DNA of 64,000 bases from Novosphingobium sp. SG707 (GTDB lineage: Bacteria > Pseudomonadota > Alphaproteobacteria > Sphingomonadales > Sphingomonadaceae): NCBI RefSeq assembly GCF_012275515.1, contig NZ_JAAZQL010000010.1:62001-126000 (forward strand), in the 5' to 3' direction. The stretch's first letter is position 1. Each line of letters starts with the position of its first letter. Position numbers and translations under genes: made by a program. Of the stretch, positions 1 through 9,060 are shown in pieces. A model generated the notes under the pieces. The model was not told where the DNA came from. It did no database searches and saw only the letters and a list, made by a program, of their open reading frames with translations.

Positions 1-110
1 TTATGCGTCAGGGCCGAAAACAGCAGATTGTCGGTCTCGGTCACGGTGCGGCGGATCGGATGGTCGATGCGGTCGCCCACCTCCCATTCCTCGAAATAGC
101 GGCCGCTCAT
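1..110 (-). CDS. MaoC-family dehydratase, N-terminal part (cut by window edge)
   Basis: Reading leftwards from the ATG at 110, 36 codons are visible, beginning MSGRYFEEWEVGD and continuing to SALTH. This is the typical start of a MaoC/hot-dog-fold enoyl-CoA hydratase. The start overlaps the stop of the carboxylase alpha-subunit gene by ATGA (107-110), so it is the fourth gene of the same transcript. In leucine degradation a hydratase is needed to turn 3-methylglutaconyl-CoA into HMG-CoA. In many bacteria that is a crotonase-type enzyme (LiuC), so a MaoC protein here may replace it. The active-site region lies beyond the edge, so the assignment rests on the N-terminus and the context. Confidence 0.75.
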   Translation of the reverse strand, partial: MSGRYFEEWEVGDRIDHPIRRTVTETDNLLFSALTH

Positions 111-1957
111 GCAGCCTCTCCTGCGGTTATACGCACCAACAGCATCCCCTCGCGCACCTGCGCCCCTTGCGCAAAGGGCATTTCCTCGACCACCCCGTCA
201 AAGGGCGCGGTCAGGCCATGCTCCATCTTCATCGCTTCCAGCGTCACCAGCTTCTGCCCCTTGCTCACCTTCTGGCCGGGGGTGACATGGATGGCGATGA
301 TCGTGCCCGGCATGGGGGCCAAAACCGCCCCGTCGCCCGCCGCCGCCGCACCGGTCGCGGCGGCGCGATAGGGCCTGACCTCCCAGCTCTGCCCATGTTC
401 GCTCAGCACAACGCGCCCGAGCGGGGCGCGGCAGATCGCTCCCTCGCGCGGGGCCACATCAACCTCGACCGCCTGCCCATCGACCATCACCCGCCCACGC
501 CCCTGCCGCGCGCCATTCAGCCGGAAACCCGCCAAGGCCCCCGCCCCGCCCAGATCCGCCGCCGCCCTGTTCAAGGCCGCCGCACCGGGCAAAGGATCAG
601 GCATCAGCGCATCGCCCGTCCGCGCAATCAGGCCGGTATCCATATGCCCTCCGGCGAAATCAGGGTGGTTCAGCGCTTTGACCAGAAAGCCCGCATTGGT
701 CCGCAAGGGCCAGACCACCGCGCGGTCCAATGCGCCTGCCAGCTTGCGCCGCGCCTCGTCCCGCGTGGCGCCATGGGCGATCAGCTTGGCGATCATGGGA
801 TCGTAATAGGGCGTTATCTGCCCCCCTTGCGCCACGCCCGTATCGACCCGGACCCCATCGCCCGGATCAAAGGCATCAAGCCGCCCGATCGAGGGCAAAA
901 ACCCCCGCGCCGGATCCTCGGCATAGAGCCGCGCTTCCATCGCCGATCCTTTGATCGACAGATCCTCCTGCCGCTTGGGCAGCGCCTCACCCGATGCCAC
1001 ACGCAATTGCCATTCGACCAGATCGACCCCGGTGATCGCCTCGGTAACGGGATGTTCGACCTGAAGCCGCGTGTTCATTTCCATGAACCAGATACGGTCG
1101 GCGCGCAGGCCCTCGCCGGCGTCGGCAATGAATTCGACCGTGCCCGCGCCGACATAATCGACCGCGCGGGCCGCATCGACGGCCGCGCGGCACACCGCCG
1201 TCCGCGTGGCTTCATCCATGCCCGGCGCCGGGGCCTCCTCGATCACCTTCTGATGGCGGCGTTGCAGCGAGCAGTCGCGCTCGAACAGGTGGACGATGTT
1301 GCCATGGCGGTCGCCAAACACCTGCACCTCGATATGGCGCGGACGGGTGATGAATTTCTCAATCAGCACGCGGTCATTGCCGAAAGCAGCCATCGCCTCG
1401 CGCCTGCATGAGGCCAGCGCATCGGCAAATTCGGCAGGACCGACCACCAGCCGCATCCCCTTGCCGCCGCCGCCCGCCACGGCCTTGATCAGCACCGGAT
1501 AGGTGATCTTCGCGGCCTCGCGCGCCAGATGGCCGTCATCCTGATCCTGCCCCAGATAGCCCGGCGTGACCGGCACGCCAGCCGCCGCCATGCGCGCCTT
1601 GGCAGCGTCTTTCAGACCCATGGCGGTAATGCTGGCCGGATCGGGCCCGACCCAGATCAGGCCCGCATCCATGACTGCCTGCGCGAATTCGGCGTTTTCC
1701 GACAGGAAGCCATAGCCGGGATGGATCGCCTCCGCCCCGGTTTCCAGCGCGGCGGCGATGATCCTATCCCCGCGCAAATAGCTCTCGCGCGCGGGCGCAG
1801 GGCCGATCCCCACCGCCCGGTCGGCCATGGCAACATGCAGCGCACCCGCATCGGCATCGGAATGGACCGCGAGGGTGCGGATACCCATCCGCCGCGCGGT
1901 GCGGATGATGCGGCAGGCGATTTCGCCGCGATTGGCGATCAAGAGCGAGGCGATCAT
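107..1957 (-). CDS. liuD: 3-methylcrotonyl-CoA carboxylase, biotin-containing alpha subunit
   Basis: Cytoplasmic biotin carboxylase plus biotin carrier, 616 aa. The N-terminus MIASLLIANRGEIA is the classic biotin carboxylase start. A glycine-rich ATP loop (AVAGGGGKGMR) and MNTRLQVEHPVTE follow. The carrier motif EAMKMEH near the C-terminus places the biotinyl lysine at about residue 577. It would carboxylate 3-methylcrotonyl-CoA with the beta subunit encoded next to it. An in-frame upstream start at 2008 is rejected because it would run 47 bases into the beta-subunit gene and add a tail unlike the family. The chosen ATG lies 4 bases past the beta-subunit stop. Propionyl- or geranyl-CoA carboxylases look alike; the isovaleryl-CoA dehydrogenase gene in the same operon favours leucine catabolism. 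Confidence 0.92.
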   Translation of the reverse strand: MIASLLIANRGEIACRIIRTARRMGIRTLAVHSDADAGALHVAMADRAVGIGPAPARESYLRGDRIIAAALETGAEAIHPGYGFLSENAEFAQAVMDAGLIWVGPDPASITAMGLKDAAKARMAAAGVPVTPGYLGQDQDDGHLAREAAKITYPVLIKAVAGGGGKGMRLVVGPAEFADALASCRREAMAAFGNDRVLIEKFITRPRHIEVQVFGDRHGNIVHLFERDCSLQRRHQKVIEEAPAPGMDEATRTAVCRAAVDAARAVDYVGAGTVEFIADAGEGLRADRIWFMEMNTRLQVEHPVTEAITGVDLVEWQLRVASGEALPKRQEDLSIKGSAMEARLYAEDPARGFLPSIGRLDAFDPGDGVRVDTGVAQGGQITPYYDPMIAKLIAHGATRDEARRKLAGALDRAVVWPLRTNAGFLVKALNHPDFAGGHMDTGLIARTGDALMPDPLPGAAALNRAAADLGGAGALAGFRLNGARQGRGRVMVDGQAVEVDVAPREGAICRAPLGRVVLSEHGQSWEVRPYRAAATGAAAAGDGAVLAPMPGTIIAIHVTPGQKVSKGQKLVTLEAMKMEHGLTAPFDGVVEEMPFAQGAQVREGMLLVRITAGEAA

Positions 1958-1961
1958 ACCC

Positions 1962-3554
1962 TCACATCCGAAACAGGCCGAATTGCGCGCGATCCGGGAT
2001 CGGCGCATTCAGCGCGGCGGCCAGAGCGAGGCCCAACACATCGCGGGTCTGGGCCGGGTCGATCATTCCATCGTCCCACAATCGCGCGGTGGCATACCAT
2101 GGGCTGCCCTCCTCCTCGTATTTGGCGCGGATAGGAGCCTTGAAATCTTCCGCCTCTTCCGCCGTCCATGTCGCCGCGTCGCGGTGGACGGTGGCCAGCA
2201 CGCTGGCGGCCTGTTCGCCACCCATCACCGAGATGCGCGCATTGGGCCAGGTGAACAGGAAACGCGGCCCATAGGCGCGCCCGCACATGCCGTAATTGCC
2301 CGCTCCGAAACTGCCCCCGATCAGCACGGTGATCTTGGGCACGCTGGCCGTGGCCACAGCCGTGACGAGTTTGGCGCCGTGGCGGGCGATGCCCTCGGCC
2401 TCATATTTGCCGCCGACCATAAAACCGCTGATATTTTGTAGGAAGAGCAAGGGGATGCGCCGCTGGCACGCCAGTTCGATGAAATGCGCGCCCTTGATCG
2501 CGCTCTCGCTGAACAAGACGCCATTATTGGCCAAGATCGCCACCGGCATACCGTGAATATGGGCAAAGCCGCAGACCAAGGTTGTGCCGTAAAGCGGTTT
2601 GAATTCGTGCAACGCGCTGTCATCGACTAGCCGTGCGATCACCTCACGCACATCATAGGGCGCGCGGACATCCTGCGGGATGATGCCATAGAGTTCGGCC
2701 GGATCGTAACGCGGCGGCATCGACGGCTGGAGATTCACCGGCGCCTGATGCTGGGGCGCGAGCGTGCCGACAATATCGCGCAGGATGGTGATCGCGTGAT
2801 CGTCATTGTCCGCCACATGATCGACCACGCCCGATTTGCGCCCATGCAGATCGCCCCCGCCCAGCTCCTCAGCGCTGATGATCTCGCCGGTTGCTGCCTG
2901 CACCAGCGGCGGCCCGGCAAGGAAGATGGTCCCTTGCCCGCGCACGATCACGCTTTCATCCGACATGGCCGGAACATAGGCACCGCCCGCCGTGCAACTG
3001 CCCATCACACAGGCGATCTGGGGAATGCCGCGCGCCGACATCTGGGCCTGATTGTAGAAGATGCGGCCGAAATGATCGCGGTCAGGAAAGACCTCGGCCT
3101 GATGCGGCAGATTGGCCCCGCCGCTGTCGACCAGATAGATGCAGGGCAGGTGGTTTTCGGCGGCGATCTCCTGCGCGCGCAGGTGTTTTTTGACCGTCAT
3201 CGGGAAATAGGTGCCGCCCTTGACCGTAGCGTCATTGGCCGCGATCATCACCTGACGCCCGGCCACGCGCCCGATCCCGGCCACAATCCCGGCGCCTGCC
3301 ACTTCGCCGCCATAGAGGCCATGGGCCGCCAATTGCCCGATTTCCAGAAACGGGCTGCCCGGATCGAGCAGGCGGTCGATCCTTTCGCGGGGGAGCAATT
3401 TGTCGCGCCCGACATGGCGTTGCCGCGCCGCCTCTCCCCCGCCCAGCGCCGCCGCTGCGACATCGGCGCGCAATTTTTCGGCCAGAGCGCGATTATGCGC
3501 CTCATTGGCACGGAAAGTCTCGCTCTCGCTTGTGATCCCGCTTTCCAGAATCAT
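1962..3554 (-). CDS. liuB: 3-methylcrotonyl-CoA carboxylase, carboxyltransferase beta subunit
   Basis: 530 aa acyl-CoA carboxyltransferase with both crotonase-fold halves. Recognisable stretches are RERIDRLLDPGSPFLE, VDSGGANLPHQAEVFPD and, near the C-terminus, GGSFGAGNYGMCGRAY with a WPNARISVMGGEQAA segment. These are characteristic of MCC beta rather than propionyl-CoA carboxylase. It transfers the carboxyl group from biotin to 3-methylcrotonyl-CoA to form 3-methylglutaconyl-CoA. Its ATG overlaps the stop of the dehydrogenase gene (ATGA, 3551-3554), and the biotin subunit begins 4 bases after its own stop, which suggests translational coupling of the complex. Confidence 0.94.
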   Translation of the reverse strand: MILESGITSESETFRANEAHNRALAEKLRADVAAAALGGGEAARQRHVGRDKLLPRERIDRLLDPGSPFLEIGQLAAHGLYGGEVAGAGIVAGIGRVAGRQVMIAANDATVKGGTYFPMTVKKHLRAQEIAAENHLPCIYLVDSGGANLPHQAEVFPDRDHFGRIFYNQAQMSARGIPQIACVMGSCTAGGAYVPAMSDESVIVRGQGTIFLAGPPLVQAATGEIISAEELGGGDLHGRKSGVVDHVADNDDHAITILRDIVGTLAPQHQAPVNLQPSMPPRYDPAELYGIIPQDVRAPYDVREVIARLVDDSALHEFKPLYGTTLVCGFAHIHGMPVAILANNGVLFSESAIKGAHFIELACQRRIPLLFLQNISGFMVGGKYEAEGIARHGAKLVTAVATASVPKITVLIGGSFGAGNYGMCGRAYGPRFLFTWPNARISVMGGEQAASVLATVHRDAATWTAEEAEDFKAPIRAKYEEEGSPWYATARLWDDGMIDPAQTRDVLGLALAAALNAPIPDRAQFGLFRM

Positions 3555-4711
3555 CGGCCGCGTCCGATCATTTCCTGGCCGATCAATTCACGCCCGATCA
3601 GCATCCGCCGGATCTCGTTCGTCCCCGCGCCAATATCGAGCAATTTGGCATCGCGCAGAAAACGCTCGACCGGCCAGTCTTTGGTATAGCCCGCACCGCC
3701 CAGCGCCTGCACCGCATCCAAGGCCACGCGCACCGCATTCTCGCTGGCCAGCAGGATCGCGCCCGCCGCATCATGCCGCGTGGTGCGTCCCGCATCGCAC
3801 GCCCGCGCGACGGCATAGACATAGGCCCGCGCGGAATTGAGCGCGACAAACATGTCCGCCACCTTGGCCTGCATCAGTTGAAAGGCGCCGATGGGCTGGC
3901 CGAATTGCTGGCGCGTCCGCACATAGGGCAGGACCACATCAAGGCAGGCCTGCATGATGCCAAGCTGGATCCCGGCCAGCACCGCGCGCTCATAATCCAG
4001 CCCGCTCATCAGCACCTTGACCCCGCCATGCAGCGGCCCCAGCACATTCTCGCGCGGGACCTCGCAGCCGTCGAAGACCAGCTCGGCGGTGGGCGAGCCG
4101 CGCATGCCCATCTTGTCGATCTTTTGCCCGATAGAAAAACCCGGCATGGTCTTTTCGATCAGGAAGGCGGTGATCGCCTCTCCCGTCTTGGCATAAACCA
4201 CCAGCGTGTCGGCATAGGCGGCATTGGTGATCCAGAATTTCGTGCCGTCCAGCACGAAACCGCGATCCGTTTCGCGCGCGCGAAGCTTCATCGAGACCAC
4301 ATCCGACCCCGCGCCCGCCTCGGACATGGCCAGAGCGCCGACATGCTCGCCCGAGATCAGGCGGGGCAGATAGCGCGCCTTATGATCCTCATTGCCCCAT
4401 CGCGCGATCTGGTTGACGCACAGGTTCGAATGCGCGCCATAGCTCAGCCCGATCGAGGCCGAGGCGCGGCTGACCTCTTCGCAGGCCAGCACATGTTCGA
4501 GATAGCCCAGCCCCAGCCCGCCCCATTCCGGCGCCACCGTGATGCCATGCAGGCCCAGTTCGCCCATCGCGGGCCATAATTCCTCGCGCGGGAACCAGTC
4601 CTGTGCATCAATCCGCGTCGCCAGCGGGGCGATGCGGGCGGCGGCAAAACGCGCCGTCGTATCCCGGATCATCTGGGCATTCTCGCCCAGTGCGAAATCG
4701 AAATCGGCCAT
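3551..4711 (-). CDS. liuA: Isovaleryl-CoA dehydrogenase
   Basis: 386 aa FAD-dependent acyl-CoA dehydrogenase that oxidises isovaleryl-CoA to 3-methylcrotonyl-CoA, the first committed step of the leucine branch. Family signatures are ALAMSEAGAGSDVVSM (about 127-141), KFWITNAAYADT (158-169) and, near the C-terminus, RFLRDAKLLDIGAGTNEIRR. The catalytic glutamate of isovaleryl-CoA dehydrogenases lies in SGLDxER; here it is Glu241 in SGLDYER, which separates this enzyme from short- and medium-chain relatives. The ATG at 4711 has an AGGAG nine bases upstream; the adjacent GTG at 4714 is an alternative. It is the first gene of the operon. Confidence 0.94.
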   Translation of the reverse strand: MADFDFALGENAQMIRDTTARFAAARIAPLATRIDAQDWFPREELWPAMGELGLHGITVAPEWGGLGLGYLEHVLACEEVSRASASIGLSYGAHSNLCVNQIARWGNEDHKARYLPRLISGEHVGALAMSEAGAGSDVVSMKLRARETDRGFVLDGTKFWITNAAYADTLVVYAKTGEAITAFLIEKTMPGFSIGQKIDKMGMRGSPTAELVFDGCEVPRENVLGPLHGGVKVLMSGLDYERAVLAGIQLGIMQACLDVVLPYVRTRQQFGQPIGAFQLMQAKVADMFVALNSARAYVYAVARACDAGRTTRHDAAGAILLASENAVRVALDAVQALGGAGYTKDWPVERFLRDAKLLDIGAGTNEIRRMLIGRELIGQEMIGRGR

Positions 4712-4813
4712 CACGGGCCTCTCCTGCGTTTATATCTTTACGCGGAGTCTATCACCGTTCCGGTTGTTTGCGATTTCTATTTCAGGGGCAAAAGCGATGG
4801 ATTATTGCGGGAA
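4712..4813. promoter_or_regulatory. Leader of the leucine-degradation operon
   Basis: This 102-base gap separates the isovaleryl-CoA dehydrogenase start from the end of the upstream metallo-hydrolase gene, both on the minus strand. It must hold the ribosome site (AGGAG) and probably the operon promoter. A GCGT...ACGC half-symmetry occurs around 4726-4743, but it is too imperfect to call an operator. Confidence 0.35.
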
Positions 4814-5704
4814 TCATTGATCTCTTGATGGAACCGGCACGATGATGAAATGGTCATGCACCGCGCGTGTGTCCGGCACATCCAGCTTGGCCTTGAAACC
4901 GGCCTGCAGCTCACGCAATTGCGACACCGGCATTTCCAGCACATGCTCATCAGGATGGCTCGAGGCCTCATGGCCATAATCGCGGCCCGGCGTTTGCGTC
5001 ATCTCGATATGCGCGCCCAGCAAGGCGCGGACCCGATGCGTGGCGGCAAATTTCACCACGCGGTCCACGCTGGCCCGCGCCTCGTCCATGAAATTGACGG
5101 GCACATAGAGCCGCCCCGGATAAAGCGTATCCCCCGAGAGCAGGATCGCAAGGCGCGGATCGTAATACATGGCCGCCGCCTTTTGATGGCCAGGCGTCGG
5201 GATCACGCTGATGATGCGCCCGCCCAGATCAAGGCGGCCGATGCCATCGGGCCATTTGGCAATCCCAAAGAAGGCGGCAACATCGGCAGGCGCCGTGCCC
5301 ACCACCACGGTATCGGGCCGATCGCGAAAGGCGGCGTCACCGGCGATATGGTCGCCATGGCTGTGGCTGTGGGCCACAACAAGGGGAATCGCCCGGCGGT
5401 GATGCGCGGCCAGCCAGCCCTGGATCACACGGTCCACCACCGGGCGGATCACGCCCCCCTGCGCGCCGGTATCGACCAGCAGGGCGCGATCATGGCCAAA
5501 AATCAGATAAAGAAAGGGCGCCTCGAAATTGGTCTTGACCGATTGCCGGATGACATAGGTGTCGCCATCCAGCGCCTGCACCTGCGCCACCGGTTCGGCA
5601 TCCTGCGTGCCGTCGATCCAGCGCTCCTTGAACAGATGCGGCGCGGCCAGCGCCGGTGTGACGATCAATCCGGCCAGCGCCAGCGCCCAGCCCAGCGGTC
5701 TCAA
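4814..5704 (-). CDS. Exported metallo-beta-lactamase-fold hydrolase
   Basis: 296 aa with an N-terminal signal peptide (cleavage probably after the Ala-rich stretch near residue 20). The full set of MBL-fold metal ligands is present: H114-x-H116-x-D118-H119 within HSHSHGDH, His173 in PTPGH, Asp192 in SGDTLY and His232 in GAHIEM. It should be an active dinuclear-zinc hydrolase in the periplasm. The substrate cannot be read from the sequence; lactonase, arylsulfatase-like and glyoxalase-like members share this pattern. Its ATG overlaps the stop of the sterol-desaturase-like gene (ATGA, 5701-5704), so it belongs to the TBDR-hydroxylase-hydrolase transcript. Confidence 0.85.
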   Translation of the reverse strand: MRPLGWALALAGLIVTPALAAPHLFKERWIDGTQDAEPVAQVQALDGDTYVIRQSVKTNFEAPFLYLIFGHDRALLVDTGAQGGVIRPVVDRVIQGWLAAHHRRAIPLVVAHSHSHGDHIAGDAAFRDRPDTVVVGTAPADVAAFFGIAKWPDGIGRLDLGGRIISVIPTPGHQKAAAMYYDPRLAILLSGDTLYPGRLYVPVNFMDEARASVDRVVKFAATHRVRALLGAHIEMTQTPGRDYGHEASSHPDEHVLEMPVSQLRELQAGFKAKLDVPDTRAVHDHFIIVPVPSRDQ

Positions 5705-6570
5705 GACGCCTGCCCCTTGCGCGCTTTATAGGCCTGGATCAGCGGCACGAAGGGGAACACCGTCTGCTCCCAGATCGACAGGCGCTTGCGGTCATCCTGC
5801 CCGACCACGCTGGCCTCGCCCTCGCGGAAAGTGCCGAACACGCGGTCCCAGATGATCAGCGAATTGCCGTAATTACAGCGCGTGTCCTCATAGGGGACCG
5901 AATGATGCAGGCTATGGTTGCGAATCGTGGTGAAGAAGAAGGCATAGAAGAAGGGCGGATTGGCGGCCACATTGGCATGAGCATAGATGGCAATCGCCGC
6001 ATTGACCGAAATCGCGCAGAATTTGGCCGTGGGCGAGAAGTCGAAAAAGGCCAGCACGCTCAGACTGATAAGGAACAGTTCGATGGGGTTGCCCACCGAT
6101 CCCTTCATCGCGTTCAATTGGGTAATATGATGATGCGGCGCATGGGTCAGCCAGAAGGGCGTCGAATTATGCATCAGCCGGTGCATCCAGTACTGGCCGA
6201 ATTCGATGATCGCCATGACCGAGACGACCTGCACCAGAAAGGGCAGGCGCCCGGCCCAAGGCGTGGCGATGCCCAGCGCCTTCTTGGCCGCCATCAGCGG
6301 TTCTTCGGCCGCCACATTGGTCACCCATGTGATGACCGTTGCGCCCAGAATGACATAGAACAGGTCGGTGGCAAATTCGCGCCAGTCCATCCGCCAGCCC
6401 GGATGCCGCTCGAACAGGAATTCCAGCCCCAGCACGAAAGCGGTGGTGACCGAAGTCACCCAGACCAGCGTATATTCGTTGGCCAGCCACGCGGCCGGAC
6501 CAAACATCCAGAAGCAGACAATGGCAACCAGCGTGGCGGGCGGCAGAAGATTGACGAGATGCTGTTTCAT
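5701..6570 (-). CDS. Sterol desaturase / fatty acid hydroxylase family membrane protein
   Basis: 289 aa integral membrane di-iron oxygenase. All three histidine clusters are present: HRLMH (130-134), HAPHH (143-147) and HSLHH (219-223), embedded in several hydrophobic helices. Members hydroxylate or desaturate lipids such as sterols, carotenoids, sphingolipid chains and alkylglycerols at the cytoplasmic membrane. The substrate here is unknown. The ATG at 6570 is preferred over the in-frame TTG at 6591 because AGGG precedes it at workable spacing and the protein then begins with a membrane helix. It lies 66 bases downstream of a TBDR gene and overlaps the MBL hydrolase gene. A paralogue with the same motifs lies at 23157-24149. 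Confidence 0.87.
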   Translation of the reverse strand: MKQHLVNLLPPATLVAIVCFWMFGPAAWLANEYTLVWVTSVTTAFVLGLEFLFERHPGWRMDWREFATDLFYVILGATVITWVTNVAAEEPLMAAKKALGIATPWAGRLPFLVQVVSVMAIIEFGQYWMHRLMHNSTPFWLTHAPHHHITQLNAMKGSVGNPIELFLISLSVLAFFDFSPTAKFCAISVNAAIAIYAHANVAANPPFFYAFFFTTIRNHSLHHSVPYEDTRCNYGNSLIIWDRVFGTFREGEASVVGQDDRKRLSIWEQTVFPFVPLIQAYKARKGQAS

Positions 6571-6636
6571 GACAGGCAAACCCTGATCCAATGGTCCAGA
6601 GATGCCGGGCCAAGACGATGGCCCGGCAAGGCAAAT

Positions 6637-9060
6637 TCAGTAATGGAAGCGCAGGTCCACGCCCACCTTGCGCGGGGTCAGCACGCCTTGCGCGTAATAG
6701 CGCTCCACAACGCCGGTGCGGGTCTGGTTGTACGAACTTACATCATTGCTGATCGAGGTGATCGCATATTTGTCGAAGATATTGTCGGCAAACAGCGCCA
6801 CATCAAAGGCGGGCGCATGATAGGTGACCGCCGCGCGATGCGTGACATAGCTGGGGATCACCTCACCATTGCCGCGCAGGCCGATGCGGGAATAGACATT
6901 GCCCTTGAACACGGCGGCCCAATTGGCCTCGATGCTGCGTCCCTCGCCCAGAGGATAGGTATAGGTAAGCTGCGCGCTGCCCGAATGTTTGGTCGATCCG
7001 GGCAGGCGGTCGCCCGCAAAGACCGGGTAGGCCACACCTTGGCTGACGACCACATTGTCGGCGTCCTGCGTCAGATGGGCGTCGGTATAGGAATAGGTGC
7101 CGTTGAACACCAGACGCGGGGTGATGCGGAATTGGCCGGAAAGATCAAAGCCCTGCGAAACCGCATCCTTGGCATTGACCGTCACGCCCACCGCACCGTT
7201 GACCGTCTGTGTATCGACCTGAATATTCTTCCAGTCGATATGATAGGCCGACAGCGTGAATTGCAGCCGCCGATCCAGCATCGAGGCGCGGATGCCGATT
7301 TCGGCATTGTTGGTCTTGTCGGGTTTATACAGCAATTCATTGGGATAGGCGCAGACATTCTGGCCCGGCGGCACATTGCCCGGCGAGAAGGTGCAGGGCG
7401 CCACGCGGTTCACATTGCCCGTGCGATAGCCGGTGCTGTAGGTGGCATAGACCAGCAGGTCCTTGCTGAATTTATAGGATGTGTTGGCCTTCCACACCAC
7501 GCCATCGGCGCTGGTGTTGCCCGAACGGATGCGGCTGGGGTCGAACTGGATCAGCGGATAGGGCGTGCGCGTCAGGCCCCCGCCGAACAGCGGCGTATCG
7601 GTGCCGCCGGTGGCAAAGGCGTCATATTTGAAATAGCGCAAGCCCCCCGTCACCTGCCATGCGTCCGTCAGATGCGCGGTCGCCTCGCCGTAAACCGCCT
7701 TTTCCTTGGTCCGCGTGTTGACGAAGGAGATATATTCCAGATCGTCCGGGCGATAGACCCCGGCGAAATTGGCGAAACCGGGCGTATGCTCCTGATAGTT
7801 CCGATAATTTCGCAAGTTGTTGTAAAATCCGCCGATCACCCAGCTGATCGGCCCGCCATGGGATGAAACCAGCCGCAATTCGCCGTTGAACTGGCGATAA
7901 TCCTCGTTGGTGTCATTATAGGACGAGAAGGAAGGAAACGCCTCATAACCGTAATTCAGGTCGAGCAGCAGGTCGGTGTTGTCGGCATGGGTTTTCAGGT
8001 TCTGGTTGGTGTAGGCGCCCGTCGCCACCACCTGGGCAAAGCCTAGGTTGAAATTGAATTCGGCGGCATAGAGATCGGCCTTGCGCGTGGTCGGCTCCAG
8101 ATAGCGCCACGGGCCTTCATACTTGTCCGTGCCCAGAACGCCCGCGCCGGTCGCCTGCCGCCCCAGCGTCTTGGTGATCTGATGCGCATAGGTCAGATAG
8201 AGCTTGGCCGCCGGGCTGGCCTCCAGCAGCAACTGGTTGCGGGTGGTAAAGGTGCGCTCGTAATTCACTCCTTTGCGGAAGGTGAAATTGTTCACGTAAT
8301 CGGTGGAATTGCCAAAGCCGCCCTGCGCCGCCGTGGTCCCGCGCACGGGCTGGGGGTCGGAAACGCCGGGGTTTTTCAGCAGATGGTTGTAGTTGATGAA
8401 GCCGGGATTGTCATAATAGCCCACCGTCGAGCGCAACGCGATATGATCGGCCAGAATGGGGATATTGACCGTGCCGTCGACATTGGCGCCGAAATCGGAA
8501 CTGTGCGACTGGGCAAAGCCGCGCGCGTGGAGGTCCACGGTGAATTTGTCCGTCGTGGGCCGGTTGGGCATATAGCGCACCGCGCCCGCCAGCGTGCCAA
8601 GCCCATAGAGCGTGCCCTGCGGCCCCTGCAGCACTTCGACGCGGGAAATGTCGATCAGTTTGAAATCGAGATAGAGCGGGACCTCGCCCAGATAGACACC
8701 CACGGCCGTTTCGTAATTCGACCCCGTGGCGCTGGAATCAGAGGATGAAATGCCGCGCATCACGATGTTGCCGGTCGATTTGGGGCCGGTGTCATTGACC
8801 GTGATGCCCGGCGTGAAGGAGGCCAGCGCCTTCACATCGTCGATCCGCGCCTTGGCCAGCTGATCAGAGCCCAGCGCGCTGATGTTGATCGGCGCGTCCT
8901 GCAAGGTGGTCTGGCGACGCGTGGCCGTGACCACGATATCGCCGCCATTGCCCGGCGCATCAGCATCCTCGGCAAAGGCCGGAGAGGCCAAGACCGGAGC
9001 CATGGCGCCCATCAGAATGGTGGCGCCGAGCAATGTTCTGCGGGTCGATTTCCTGGTCAC
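6637..9060 (-). CDS. TonB-dependent outer-membrane receptor 1
   Basis: 807 aa receptor with a signal peptide ending around ASPAFA, a TonB box (GDIVVTATR), a plug domain (DAPINISALGSDQL, FTPGITV, LRGISSSDS-like) and a long barrel ending in a terminal aromatic (LRFHY). Sphingomonads use such receptors for energised uptake of siderophores, glycans or aromatic and lipid compounds. No sigma factor or anti-sigma gene lies beside it. It heads an apparent transcript with a membrane hydroxylase and an MBL-fold hydrolase, suggesting import of a hydrophobic or lactone/ester-type molecule that is then modified. That substrate idea is inference only. Confidence 0.9.
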   Translation of the reverse strand: MTRKSTRRTLLGATILMGAMAPVLASPAFAEDADAPGNGGDIVVTATRRQTTLQDAPINISALGSDQLAKARIDDVKALASFTPGITVNDTGPKSTGNIVMRGISSSDSSATGSNYETAVGVYLGEVPLYLDFKLIDISRVEVLQGPQGTLYGLGTLAGAVRYMPNRPTTDKFTVDLHARGFAQSHSSDFGANVDGTVNIPILADHIALRSTVGYYDNPGFINYNHLLKNPGVSDPQPVRGTTAAQGGFGNSTDYVNNFTFRKGVNYERTFTTRNQLLLEASPAAKLYLTYAHQITKTLGRQATGAGVLGTDKYEGPWRYLEPTTRKADLYAAEFNFNLGFAQVVATGAYTNQNLKTHADNTDLLLDLNYGYEAFPSFSSYNDTNEDYRQFNGELRLVSSHGGPISWVIGGFYNNLRNYRNYQEHTPGFANFAGVYRPDDLEYISFVNTRTKEKAVYGEATAHLTDAWQVTGGLRYFKYDAFATGGTDTPLFGGGLTRTPYPLIQFDPSRIRSGNTSADGVVWKANTSYKFSKDLLVYATYSTGYRTGNVNRVAPCTFSPGNVPPGQNVCAYPNELLYKPDKTNNAEIGIRASMLDRRLQFTLSAYHIDWKNIQVDTQTVNGAVGVTVNAKDAVSQGFDLSGQFRITPRLVFNGTYSYTDAHLTQDADNVVVSQGVAYPVFAGDRLPGSTKHSGSAQLTYTYPLGEGRSIEANWAAVFKGNVYSRIGLRGNGEVIPSYVTHRAAVTYHAPAFDVALFADNIFDKYAITSISNDVSSYNQTRTGVVERYYAQGVLTPRKVGVDLRFHY

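Noticed and set aside
4726..4743. Inverted repeat as operator for a MerR-type leucine-catabolism regulator
   Set aside because: Only four outer base pairs match; the centre is not symmetric and no regulator gene is adjacent.
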